A DNA stretch of 64,000 nt from Streptomyces sp. GKU 895 (GTDB taxonomy: Bacteria; Actinomycetota; Actinomycetes; Streptomycetales; Streptomycetaceae): the NCBI GenBank assembly GCA_002027195.1, contig MWJO01000002.1, positions 1 through 64,000 on the forward strand. The letters are read 5' to 3'. How positions within the stretch are numbered: the stretch's first letter is position 1; each line of letters starts with the position of its first letter. The notes below the pieces were generated by a model. The model made no database searches and was not told the DNA's origin. It saw only the letters and a list, made by a program, of their open reading frames with translations. The position numbers and the translations under genes were made by a program. Shown one piece after another: positions 45,172 through 52,658 of this stretch.

Positions 45172-46511
45172 GCGGTGGGCTCACCTTCCGTTCCGGGGGA
45201 CGGGTCGAGGGATGCGGACAGCCAGGCCTCCGTGTCGGAGAGGCCGGTTCCGGCGAACACCCAGTGCGCGAGGACGTACGTGGTGTTGGGGGTGGATGCG
45301 TTGACGGGCGCGGCTTGTGCTCGGCGCCATTCCGCGCGGGCGTCGCGGAGGGCGCCGAGGGTGGTGGAGTAGCGGCGGGACTTGGTGGAGAAGTGGCCGC
45401 GGAAGCCGAGCATGTGGGCCCAGGCGCGCAGGCGTAGGTGTTCCAGGCTCTTGCGGGCGCCGAGAGTCCAGGCGGTTCGGATGAGGCGGCGGGCGTGGTC
45501 GCTGATGTCGAGCTGGGCCAGTTCGGCGGCGAACTTAAGCGGGCGGTCGAGAGCTCCCGTCGCTGTCTCGGCGCCCTTGGTCGCGTACTTGGCGATGTAC
45601 GCGGCTACGGCTCGCTCGGTCAGCTCCTGGCCGTCGTTGAAGTCGGCGGATCGGATGGTGCGGACGTCGAGTTGGCGGCCGAAGGTGAAGGTGTGGGCGC
45701 GGCCGTCGATGGTCGGGCCGTCGACGCGGACCTTGGTTGCGGCGGCCTCTATGGCGTCGGTGAGCAGTTCGGCGGTTGCCCAACACGGGGGCGGGGTGTC
45801 TGCGCCGCCGGGGCCGTCGAGGCGGATTACTGCGTGGAAGTGGACGGCGCCACGTTTCTGGTACTCGGCGACCTTGGCGAAGGAGACGCGGGCGTGGTCG
45901 CGGAGTCTGCGTTGTGACAGGCCCGCACGCTTGGCTACCTCTCGGCGCAAGTAGGTCGAGAAGCGGCGCCAGAGCTGTCCGGCGTGGGCGTTCCAGAGGA
46001 CGGCGGCTTCGTAGTCGTAGGTGTCCGGGTTGAGTGGGGTGCCGAGTGCTTCGTCGTCGTGGTCGTGGTGGATGCCGCAGCGGCACGGGCGGCGGTCGGT
46101 GCGGCGGTTGTGGACCGGGCCGAAGCCGGGGGCGGTGAAGGTGGCGAACACGCGCGGGTGAGTGCCGACTTGTTCGGGGGTGCCCTTGCCGCCGCGCAGT
46201 CCAGCGGTGATCAGGTGAAAGGTGTCGCGGCGGTAGACCTCCGCGCAGGCCGGGCAGCGGGTCGTGCGGCGGTTGTTGCAGCGGACGAGGAGTTGGCCGG
46301 CCGGAAGGTCGGTCGAGTCGAGGTGGTGGAGGACAGCGCCGATCTCGCCGGTGGTGGTGTCGACGGCGTACTCGGTGCGGTGGCCGTCGAGGCGGATCGG
46401 GTGGGTGCAGCCGCCGAGGGTGGAGAGTTGGCGGAGGGTACCGGGGAGGGTGCCCTGTGCGGCCAGGTTCGCGAGTTCCGGGAGTGGGGCCGGAGTGGTG
46501 CGGGTGAAGAT
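45168..46511 (-). CDS. repSA: replication initiator RepSA
   Basis: About 447 residues. A conserved zinc motif in the N-terminal third (CNNRRTTRCPACAE), an HUH-type metal motif (GAVHFHAVIRLDG) and the nicking tyrosine motif (AVAAYIAKYATKGAE) identify a rolling-circle initiator of pSAM2 type. The best-placed start is an ATC codon at 46511, 7 nt after AAGGAGAA. The nearest GTG (46151) would delete the zinc region. ATC is either a true near-cognate start or a sequencing error for ATG/GTG. Confidence 0.85.
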   Translation of the reverse strand: MFTRTTPAPLPELANLAAQGTLPGTLRQLSTLGGCTHPIRLDGHRTEYAVDTTTGEIGAVLHHLDSTDLPAGQLLVRCNNRRTTRCPACAEVYRRDTFHLITAGLRGGKGTPEQVGTHPRVFATFTAPGFGPVHNRRTDRRPCRCGIHHDHDDEALGTPLNPDTYDYEAAVLWNAHAGQLWRRFSTYLRREVAKRAGLSQRRLRDHARVSFAKVAEYQKRGAVHFHAVIRLDGPGGADTPPPCWATAELLTDAIEAAATKVRVDGPTIDGRAHTFTFGRQLDVRTIRSADFNDGQELTERAVAAYIAKYATKGAETATGALDRPLKFAAELAQLDISDHARRLIRTAWTLGARKSLEHLRLRAWAHMLGFRGHFSTKSRRYSTTLGALRDARAEWRRAQAAPVNASTPNTTYVLAHWVFAGTGLSDTEAWLSASLDPSPGTEGEPTA

Positions 46512-46604
46512 GGCGTTTCTCCTTCTGGCTGACTCGGTCGGGAGGAACAGGCCCCGGGGCGGCGTGATGCTTAGTCGAGCGACGTCGCCCTGGAGGTCAG
46601 GGGC

Positions 46605-46850
46605 TCAGCGCCGGTGCTGATCGCGGAGCATCGAGCGCAGGACCACGGCGGCCACGGCTACGGAGATGGCCGTGACGGCGACGGCGGCCAAGAGCACGGT
46701 GAGGACGACCCCGCCGACGACCAGGGCCGCGACCGTCTTGTGGTCGATGGAGACCGACGGGAGCGAGCGCTGTACGGGTGCCGGGTCGGCGGGTGCGTGG
46801 GTATGCGCAGGCGGCGGGGTCGGGTTGTCTGGGTACTTCGGCAGCAGCAC
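46605..46850 (-). CDS. small membrane spread-type protein (SpdD-like)
   Basis: 81 residues: Pro-rich N-terminus, then one long hydrophobic helix (VVGGVVLTVLLAAVAV) and a basic end. GTG 46850 follows GGAGAG. Position between rep and the spd cluster fits proteins that aid mycelial spread of AICEs (family knowledge). Confidence 0.75.
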   Translation of the reverse strand: MLLPKYPDNPTPPPAHTHAPADPAPVQRSLPSVSIDHKTVAALVVGGVVLTVLLAAVAVTAISVAVAAVVLRSMLRDQHRR

Positions 46851-46868
46851 GGTCGATCTCTCCTCATC

Positions 46869-46883
46869 TACTCGTCTAGGTAT
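46869..46883. promoter_or_regulatory. GntR-type operator motif a
   Basis: TACTCGTCTAGGTAT upstream of the SpdD-like gene. It shares ACTCGTCTA with the sites near 49936, 50012 and 50893. Confidence 0.6.
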
Positions 46884-47070
46884 GTGAGCGGTTTATGACG
46901 TCGACGCCGGTGCGCGTGCCGGACTCGATGGCGGGGGCGAAGAAGGTCTGTGAGAGCCAGAAGCCGAAGAGGGCGATCAGTACGACGACCCAGGTGCGGA
47001 CGCCGAGGAACTTGACCGCTCCCCAGGCGAAGAAGCCGAGGACGACGACGAGCGGCAGGCTGACGGTCAC
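46876..47070 (-). CDS. small two-helix membrane protein (spread cluster)
   Basis: 64 residues, mostly hydrophobic (LPLVVVLGFFAWGAVKFL, TWVVVLIALFGFWLSQTFF). GTG start. Typical small Spd-type protein of AICE transfer regions. Confidence 0.75.
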   Translation of the reverse strand: MTVSLPLVVVLGFFAWGAVKFLGVRTWVVVLIALFGFWLSQTFFAPAIESGTRTGVDVINRSHT

Positions 47071-47086
47071 GGGGTTTCGGGTCCTT

Positions 47087-47278
47087 TCAGCGGACGGGGC
47101 AGCGGTGGGTGCGGGCGGCCAGTTCGGCGGCGGCGCGGCTGTCGTAGTCGGTGGAGAAGCCGCAGCGCGGGGCGGTGCAGGCGGCGGTGTGCTTCTCGCG
47201 GCCCCGGCCGTCGTACGAGGTGGCGACCTGGACCGGGCCGATACGGACGACGTTGCGGAAGCGGCGTTTGGCAGTCAT
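47087..47278 (-). CDS. mobile element transfer protein
   Basis: 63 basic residues. FRNVVRIGPVQVATSYDGRG, then CTAPRCGFSTDYDSRAAAEL and HRCPVR give a Cys/His zinc-finger-like pattern. Small proteins of this type are found next to spd genes in AICEs. Exact role unknown. Confidence 0.8.
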   Translation of the reverse strand: MTAKRRFRNVVRIGPVQVATSYDGRGREKHTAACTAPRCGFSTDYDSRAAAELAARTHRCPVR

Positions 47279-47290
47279 GAGCCTCTCCTT

Positions 47291-47896
47291 TCAGAGTTGG
47301 GCGGCGATGGCTTCGGCCATGGGCGCAGGGACGCCGAGGCGGGCGCGGAGGGTGGGGGTGTCGATGGGTGTGCCGGTGCGGGTGTGGTGGTCGGTGGCGA
47401 CCTTGCGGGCGTGGTCGACGAGGGCGGCCGGGACGGTGACGGCGGGTCGTTCGGGCGTTGCTTCGATGGCGGGTTGGGCGAGGGGTTCGGGGTCGGGGGC
47501 GTCTTCCTGGTCCTCCGTGGCGGTGTCCGGCCGCGGTGCTGTGTGGACGAGGAGCGTTCCGCCGAGGAAGGCGACCGCGGGCCAGCCCGCGACGAGGATG
47601 CGCAGCCAGGCCGGCACCTGGTTGAGGTCGAGGAGTCCGGCGGTGGCGATGTTCGCGCCGAGGGATGCGGCGAGTGCGATGACGAACCAGCACCACGCGG
47701 CAGCTTTCGCCGTACCGGACCGCAACCGGCGCCAGGCCGCGACCAGCAGCAGGTCGACGCTGATCGGGTAGGCCCACGCCTTCCATCCGTCCTGTCCGGC
47801 CGCCGCAGCGATGTCGTGGAGATGGGCGAAGGAGAGAGCTCCGGCGATGACGGCCTGGACCAGGACGGCGTCGACGCGGAGAGGCGGGCGAGCCAT
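47291..47896 (-). CDS. DUF2637 membrane protein (Spd-like)
   Basis: 201 residues. Four helices (about 8-115; LVQAVIAGALSFAHLHDIA, GWKAWAYPISVDLLLVAAWR, ALAASLGANIATAGLL) then an acidic linker and a small C-terminal helical domain. DUF2637 is characteristic of AICE and plasmid spread proteins. ATG overlaps the end of the upstream gene. Confidence 0.88.
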   Translation of the reverse strand: MARPPLRVDAVLVQAVIAGALSFAHLHDIAAAAGQDGWKAWAYPISVDLLLVAAWRRLRSGTAKAAAWCWFVIALAASLGANIATAGLLDLNQVPAWLRILVAGWPAVAFLGGTLLVHTAPRPDTATEDQEDAPDPEPLAQPAIEATPERPAVTVPAALVDHARKVATDHHTRTGTPIDTPTLRARLGVPAPMAEAIAAQL

Positions 47897-48105
47897 CAGG
47901 AGTCCGTGCCCGGGTAGCGGGGGCCGGAGTTGGGGTCGTAGTCGGGCGGGAAGAAGCCGGGCGGCGGCTCCGGCAGCGAGGCCGCCAGGGACGGTCCTGC
48001 GACGTCGATGAAGTCGTTGTCGGCGTCGAGGGTGGCGGCGTACAGGGCGAGTTGGCCGAGCATCACGACGGTGCGCACGAAGTCATCGCGGGCGGTGCTG
48101 CTCAT
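47896..48105 (-). CDS. hypothetical AICE protein
   Basis: 69 residues, acidic, ending in PPPGFFPPDYDPNSGPRYPG. No domain recognised. It overlaps the DUF2637 gene by 1 nt and belongs to the same transcript. Confidence 0.65.
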   Translation of the reverse strand: MSSTARDDFVRTVVMLGQLALYAATLDADNDFIDVAGPSLAASLPEPPPGFFPPDYDPNSGPRYPGTDS

Positions 48106-48183
48106 CGGAACCTTCCTGTTTCGGGCATGGGATGGGTAGGAACGTGGCGTGAGGCGGTCACGCCAGCCGTGGGCGGGTGGAGG

Positions 48184-49561
48184 TCAGTCGGTCATCGGGT
48201 ACGGCCGGAGGACCGGGGTCGGTGCTTCGAGCGGTCGTACGGGCACGTCGGGCCGGAAGGGCTTGAGTGCCGCCAGGTCGGGCACCAAGTGCGCGGTGTC
48301 CTGGCAGATCTCGGCGGCGTCGCCAAGGGAGAGGTACGGCGTTCGGATGCGGGACCAGCCGCCGGAGGTGTCGCCCGCTACGGCCAGTCCGGGCAACTCG
48401 GGCGCGATGGCGCAGGCGGCGAAGACCGCTTCCGGGGCGATGTCGCCGAGGGCCATCTTGGCGGAGGCTTCGTCGTTGACGCGATGGCAGACGCGGCCGG
48501 TCAGCTGGGCGCGGAGCATGGTGGCGCCCTTGCCGAGTTCGGCGCCGAAGCGCTGTCCGCAGACTTCGAGGTAGATGCCGGCGGCGCGGCCGAGCTGGGC
48601 AAGGCGGATGAGTTGGGTGACCATCTCGTCCCGCCGTTCCTCATCCTTCTTGGTGGCGACGAGGAAGAGTTCGGCGACCTCGTCGACGAACAGCACGATC
48701 GGGGTGGGGCGTTCACGCTCGGGCAGGCCCCAGATGTCGGAGGTGATCTCCTCGTCGGGGGGTGCTGGGGGCGATGCCCTGTCGGGCCTTGATCAGGTCG
48801 TAGCGGTCCTCCATTTCCTGGACGAGTGCGGGAAGCAGTTCGGCGGCCTGTTCCGGGTCGGTGGCGAGTGCGGAGAGGCGGGAAGCGAAGGGCGCCAGTT
48901 CCACGCCGCGCTTGCAGTCGATGCCGACGAGGGCAACCGGTTGCGGGGCGAGTCCGGTGATCAGGTGGCGCAGGTACATGGACTTGCCGGACAGGGTGGC
49001 GCCGAGGGTGAGTTGGTGAGGGATGGTGCGGTAGTCGCGTACGAACGGGGAGGCGTCCTCGCGGAGCGCGACTGGGATACGCAGGTGGCCGCTGTCGACT
49101 TTGCGGGGCATCTGTACGCGGCGCAGGACGTCGTAGCCGACGAGCCGGAGTTCGACGACACCGGGCTTGACGGTGGTTACGTAGACGGCGTGAACGCCCC
49201 AGGCATGCCGCAGCCGTTCGGCGGACGCAGCGACGTCGGCAGGTTCCTGGCCCGGGGCGAGCCGGAGCCGTATCCGCAGGCCGGTCGTGGTGGGCCGGAT
49301 GAGGCCCCTGCGGGGCGGGACGGGCCGTATCTCTCGATTGGTGGTGGCCTTGACCGCGAGGACCCGCAGCCGCGACGGAGCGACGGTCAGGCCGCACGCC
49401 TCCATGACGGAGGCGTACGAGCCGAGCAGCCGGGCCGTGGAGATCGGCAGGCCGACGGTGGACCAGTAGACGGCCGGGTGCTTGGCCCGGGCGTAGGCGG
49501 CCCCGCCGCCGAGTGCGGCGACAGGACCACCCACCTCCAGGAGCGTTGCTATGTCGGCCAT
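48184..49561 (-). pseudogene. FtsK/TraB-type DNA translocase, homopolymer frameshift
   Basis: About 458 residues after correction. A transmembrane-poor N-terminus (ADIATLLEVGGPVAALGG) precedes an FtsK-like ATPase: Walker A GATLSGKSMYL (Leu replaces the usual Gly), then Walker B IVLFVDEVAELF. A run of six G (48757-48762) carries one extra base; five G gives DEEITSDIWGLPERERPTP in frame. AICE transfer needs only such a translocase, which moves double-stranded DNA between hyphae. Its ATG overlaps the upstream stop. Confidence 0.88.
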
Positions 49562-49920
49562 CAGGCAGCGGCTCCGGTAGCGGCAGCCGGGAAGGCGGCC
49601 GGGGTGATGGCGGCGGCGCGGTAGGCGATGCCGTGGCGCTGCTGGCCGTTGAAGACGCTTTCCCACGGCCGGGCGATGAGCCCCGGCAGCGAGACGGGCG
49701 CGCCGAGGGCCAGTCCTTCCGAGATGCCGCCCTCGGGGATGGTGACCTTGATGAGCGACGATTCGCCGTCTTCGATGTAGACGACGCCGACGGTCATCAG
49801 CGGCTCACCGCTGACGGCGTCGGTGGCCCGCTCGCCGGTCTGACGGTCGCGAACCTTCGGCTCCGGGGCCTCGGTGAGCAGGATCGTCGCGGCGGCGGTC
49901 TCAACGCGGATGGTACGCAA
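49561..49920 (-). CDS. AICE transfer-region protein
   Basis: 119 residues. LRTIRVETAAATILLTEAPE and LMTVGVVYIEDGESSLIKVT are characteristic of a conserved AICE family preceding tra genes; no enzymatic motif. The TTG at 49920 after AGGA is preferred: upstream extension would run through the operator. Confidence 0.72.
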   Translation of the reverse strand: MRTIRVETAAATILLTEAPEPKVRDRQTGERATDAVSGEPLMTVGVVYIEDGESSLIKVTIPEGGISEGLALGAPVSLPGLIARPWESVFNGQQRHGIAYRAAAITPAAFPAAATGAAA

Positions 49921-49935
49921 GGCAGTTGTCCTATC

Positions 49936-49950
49936 TACTCGTCTATACAT
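49936..49950. promoter_or_regulatory. GntR-type operator motif b
   Basis: TACTCGTCTATACAT immediately upstream of the tra operon start. Confidence 0.65.
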
Positions 49951-50011
49951 GGTGTGTCCTGCGAACCCGATCTCCGGGTTCGCGTGGATCACTCTGCCAC
50001 TCAACTTGCCC

Positions 50012-50027
50012 ACTCGTCTATACGAGT
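50012..50027. promoter_or_regulatory. palindromic GntR-type operator c
   Basis: ACTCGTCTATACGAGT: 6-bp inverted arms around CTAT. The most symmetric copy, in the region between the tra operon and the end of the gntR gene. Confidence 0.7.
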
Positions 50028-50088
50028 ATGCCTGTTGAGGTGTACGAGTCCGAGAACCGACCCCGCGCACCACCGCAAACCATGACGA

Positions 50089-50877
50089 TCAGGTCGCAGG
50101 AAGCTGGTACGACAGCACATATGCGTCAGCCGCCATCACGGTGTCGCAGACCTCCACGGCTCGCCCCTCGGTGTCGAAGGCGGTCCGGATGAGGTGAATG
50201 ACGGGCACGCCGGAGGCCAGGCGGAGGGTCTTCACCTCGGCCGGCGACGGCATCCGGGCACGGATCTCCTCCTCGAAGTGGTCGAGGCGGTGGCCGAGTT
50301 CTTCGAGGCGGGCGTAGATGCCGCCGGGTCCGGGGTTCGGCTCGGCAATCTGGGTCCCGCGGGCGATGTCGAGGGGCAGGTAGGAGGTGGCGAACTCGAC
50401 CGGCCGCCCGTCGAGGAGGTAGCGGCGACGCCGGGCCAGCACGCGCCGTACGGACCCGAGCCGGGTGGAGATGTCCTGGCTCGCCTTCTCTTCCTTCACC
50501 TCAAGGCTGTCCACCTGGGGGTGACTGCCGACCGTGTCGGCCTCGACGATGAAGGCCGACTTGCCCTGCTCGCGATGGCGCCGCGCGAACCGGTCGGAGG
50601 CGAGACGCCGCACGGGCGGCCGGGGCCGGACGAAGACGCCCTTGCCGTGCTCGGCGTGCACGAGCCCTTCCCCCTGAAGGATGGAGAAGGAGTTTCGGAC
50701 GGTCATACGGGATACCCCGTAATGCTCGACAAGCTCTGCTTCCGAGGGCAGCTTCTCGCCTTCCCGGAATCGCCCACGGTCGATGGCCTCACGCAGCTGA
50801 TCGGCGATCTGACGGAAGACCGCACGATCACTCGTGGGGTCGAGATCACCGAGAAGGCCCGAAGAAAGAGGGCTCAC
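50089..50877 (-). CDS. GntR/HutC-family repressor (KorSA-type role)
   Basis: 262 residues. N-terminal GntR wHTH (IADQLREAIDRGRFREGEKL, VEHYGVSRMTVRNSFSIL) and a C-terminal UTRA ligand-binding domain (LARRRRYLLDGRPVEFATSY, VEVCDTVMAADAYVLSY). GntR proteins such as KorSA hold pSAM2 in the integrated state. GTG 50877 follows AAAGGAG. An ACTCGTCTA operator sits directly in front, consistent with autorepression. Confidence 0.88.
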   Translation of the reverse strand: MSPLSSGLLGDLDPTSDRAVFRQIADQLREAIDRGRFREGEKLPSEAELVEHYGVSRMTVRNSFSILQGEGLVHAEHGKGVFVRPRPPVRRLASDRFARRHREQGKSAFIVEADTVGSHPQVDSLEVKEEKASQDISTRLGSVRRVLARRRRYLLDGRPVEFATSYLPLDIARGTQIAEPNPGPGGIYARLEELGHRLDHFEEEIRARMPSPAEVKTLRLASGVPVIHLIRTAFDTEGRAVEVCDTVMAADAYVLSYQLPAT

Positions 50878-50892
50878 GTGTACTCCTTTAGG

Positions 50893-50907
50893 TATCTAGA
50901 CGAGTGG
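50893..50907. promoter_or_regulatory. GntR-type operator motif d
   Basis: CACTCGTCTAGATAC (reverse strand) between gntR and the Nudix gene, able to affect both promoters. Confidence 0.65.
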
Positions 50908-50966
50908 GCGAGTCTTGTTGCTACGGTGGAGAGCCTAGCCAGCCGAGAGGGCCGAGGAACGTGAGC

Positions 50967-51392
50967 ATGGACCGACCGCACTCCGTGAGCGTCGCTGGAG
51001 TGATCGTCGACGCCCAGAACCGCGCCCTCCTGATCCAGCGCCGCGACAACGGCAAGTGGGAACCCCCGGGCGGCGTCCTCGAACGCGAGGAAACCATCCC
51101 CGAGGCCCTCCAGCGCGAAGTCCTCGAAGAAACCGGCATCAAGATCGCACTTCCCGCGACCCTGACCGGCGTCTACAAGAACATGACGGGTCTGATCGTC
51201 TCCCTGGTCTTCCGCTGCCAGGTCGCCGACGGCACACCCACCACCGGTTCCGAAACCCGCGCACTGCGCTGGGCCACCCGCGAAGAAGTCTCCGAACTCG
51301 CCGACGAGGCGTACGCGATCCGCGTCCTTGACGCACTCGACGCGGCGTCCCCGCCGGCCATCCGCGCCCACGACGGCGTGAAACTCGTCTAG
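50967..51392 (+). CDS. Nudix hydrolase, Pif-like
   Basis: 141 residues. Complete Nudix box: GGVLEREETIPEALQ followed by REVLEETGI fits GX5EX7REUXEEXGU. The pSAM2 immunity factor Pif, which blocks redundant transfer between donors, is a Nudix protein encoded near the repressor, so the same role is inferred. ATG 50967 follows GAGGAA. Divergent from gntR. Confidence 0.88.
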   Translation: MDRPHSVSVAGVIVDAQNRALLIQRRDNGKWEPPGGVLEREETIPEALQREVLEETGIKIALPATLTGVYKNMTGLIVSLVFRCQVADGTPTTGSETRALRWATREEVSELADEAYAIRVLDALDAASPPAIRAHDGVKLV

Positions 51393-51438
51393 CCCGAACC
51401 CGCTGCACATGGCGGCCTACCAGCACGAAGGAACTTGT

Positions 51439-51867
51439 ATGCACGAGTATACGAGTGAGACCCGGGTCTGGGGGCTCACTTGCCCAGGATTTCCAGAAGA
51501 GGTGAGCCGGGCCCGCCGCTGGACCCGCGACATCCTGCGCGAGTCGCCACTGGCGGAGGACGCCGAACTGATCGTGAGCGAGCTGAGCGCAAACGCGATC
51601 CTGCACACGGCCAGCGGTCGGGAGGCGGGCAGCTTTCATCTGGCTGTGGCGGTGTCGGCGCAGGTGGTCGCGGTGTCGGTCACGGATGACGGCGGCACCG
51701 GGACGGCCCCGAAGGTCGAGCACCAAGACCAGGAGGCTGAGCACGGCCGAGGCTTGGGCATGGTCAGCGTCATCGCTCACCGGGTGGTGGTCCACGACAG
51801 CGACGGCGGCCACACGGTCACCGCGGAACTGTTCACCGACGCCCGCATGGGAGGGCACCCGTGCTGA
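51439..51867 (+). CDS. HATPase_c anti-sigma/regulatory ATPase-like protein
   Basis: 142 residues. GHKL ATP-binding fold: N box ELSANAILHT, G1 VTDDGGTG, G2 GRGLGMVSVIAH. Resembles Streptomyces RsbW-like single-domain kinases that bind sigma or anti-anti-sigma factors. The ATG at 51439 follows GAAGGAA, and codons 2-6 coincide with an operator motif. It overlaps the next gene by 7 nt. Confidence 0.85.
   Translation: MHEYTSETRVWGLTCPGFPEEVSRARRWTRDILRESPLAEDAELIVSELSANAILHTASGREAGSFHLAVAVSAQVVAVSVTDDGGTGTAPKVEHQDQEAEHGRGLGMVSVIAHRVVVHDSDGGHTVTAELFTDARMGGHPC
51443..51456. promoter_or_regulatory. GntR-type operator motif e, inside a start region
   Basis: ACGAGTATACGAGT: direct ACGAGT repeats matching the half-site of operator c, overlapping codons 2-6 of the HATPase gene. 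Binding here would block initiation or early elongation (inference). Confidence 0.5.
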
Positions 51868-52244
51868 CGAACGGACTGCGACGCGGCTTCTGGTGCGAGT
51901 GCTGGACCCAGGACCTCACCAAGGAGGAACGGCCGGCGCTCCAGGCATCCTTCGACGCCTACTCGGCTGCCGAGGCGGACAGATGGGTGGCGGTCACGCT
52001 CCGCACGATCTCCCCCGCGCTGGACTCTGACGCCTCGGACGTGGCGTGGGCCTGGCTCTCCCAGGGCCGCATCGCAACCCGGCAAGCCCTCTTACGCTCC
52101 GAGCCCTGCGCGGTCACGATCACCCAGGACCAGACCCGCATCACCTGGACGATCCGACCAGCGATCTTCCTGCCACTCGCTCACCGTCAGGGCATCGAAC
52201 TCCCAGCCTGCGCACACGACTTCAAGCCCCACACGCCCGACTGA
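51861..52244 (+). CDS. hypothetical AICE protein
   Basis: 127 residues, Trp-rich N-terminus (GFWCECWTQDLTKEERPAL), no recognised domain. GTG 51861 overlaps the HATPase stop, so the two are probably coupled. It ends before a GC-rich hairpin. Confidence 0.7.
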   Translation: MLTNGLRRGFWCECWTQDLTKEERPALQASFDAYSAAEADRWVAVTLRTISPALDSDASDVAWAWLSQGRIATRQALLRSEPCAVTITQDQTRITWTIRPAIFLPLAHRQGIELPACAHDFKPHTPD

Positions 52245-52295
52245 GTTACAACTTTCTCTACTAGTTCAAGGCGGCTCGCTCCGCTCCCCGCGCGC

Positions 52296-52314
52296 GCCCG
52301 GCCCCCGGCCGGGC
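52296..52314. terminator. GC-rich 8-bp-stem hairpin
   Basis: GCCCGGCC and GGCCGGGC arms around CCC, 52 nt after the preceding gene. It probably terminates the Nudix-HATPase transcript. Confidence 0.6.
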
Positions 52315-52444
52315 CTGCGCTCCTGTCTCCGCCCCGCTCCAGCCCGGCCGGCGCCCGTGCCGCGCTCAAAGCATGCAGCCGCCTGATGCCAGAGAAGGGG
52401 TACGTCGTGGCTGGGGCGGTCGGCTCCACGGCTTTAGCCACCTC

Positions 52445-52569
52445 CCCGGTCCGGGCCCCGCGTCGAGCAAGACCAGGGGGCCACTCGTGCATATTGCGGT
52501 CAGGCCCAAAGCCTGCCCGAGTTGCCAACCAGCGTACGGCCCCCTGATCATGCTCGACCCCAGACCGGG
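52445..52569. ncRNA. nested long-hairpin element upstream of the reverse transcriptase (candidate ncRNA)
   Basis: Five nested pairings: CCCGGTC 52445-52451 with 52563-52569; GTCGAGCA 52462-52469 with 52551-52558; CAGGGGGCC 52474-52482 with 52538-52546; ACTCG 52483-52487 with 52518-52522; CAGGC 52501-52505 with 52511-52515. Internal loops are small. It lies 90 nt before the reverse transcriptase ATG and inside the 414-nt non-coding gap 52245-52658. It may be a template or cofactor RNA for that enzyme, or a single-strand origin/sti-type site of the element. RNA or DNA status is unproven. Confidence 0.5.
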
Positions 52570-52658
52570 CAGGCCACCGGCCAAACCCGCTCCGCCGCCC
52601 TCAGCACAGCAACTGACCCTGGCAAAATGCGACTTGCACCGGCCTTAGGGGAGAAACC

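Noticed and set aside
52366..52584. Small open frames over the structured gap before the RT
   Set aside because: Low-complexity, no domain and no good ribosome site; they overlap the paired stems.
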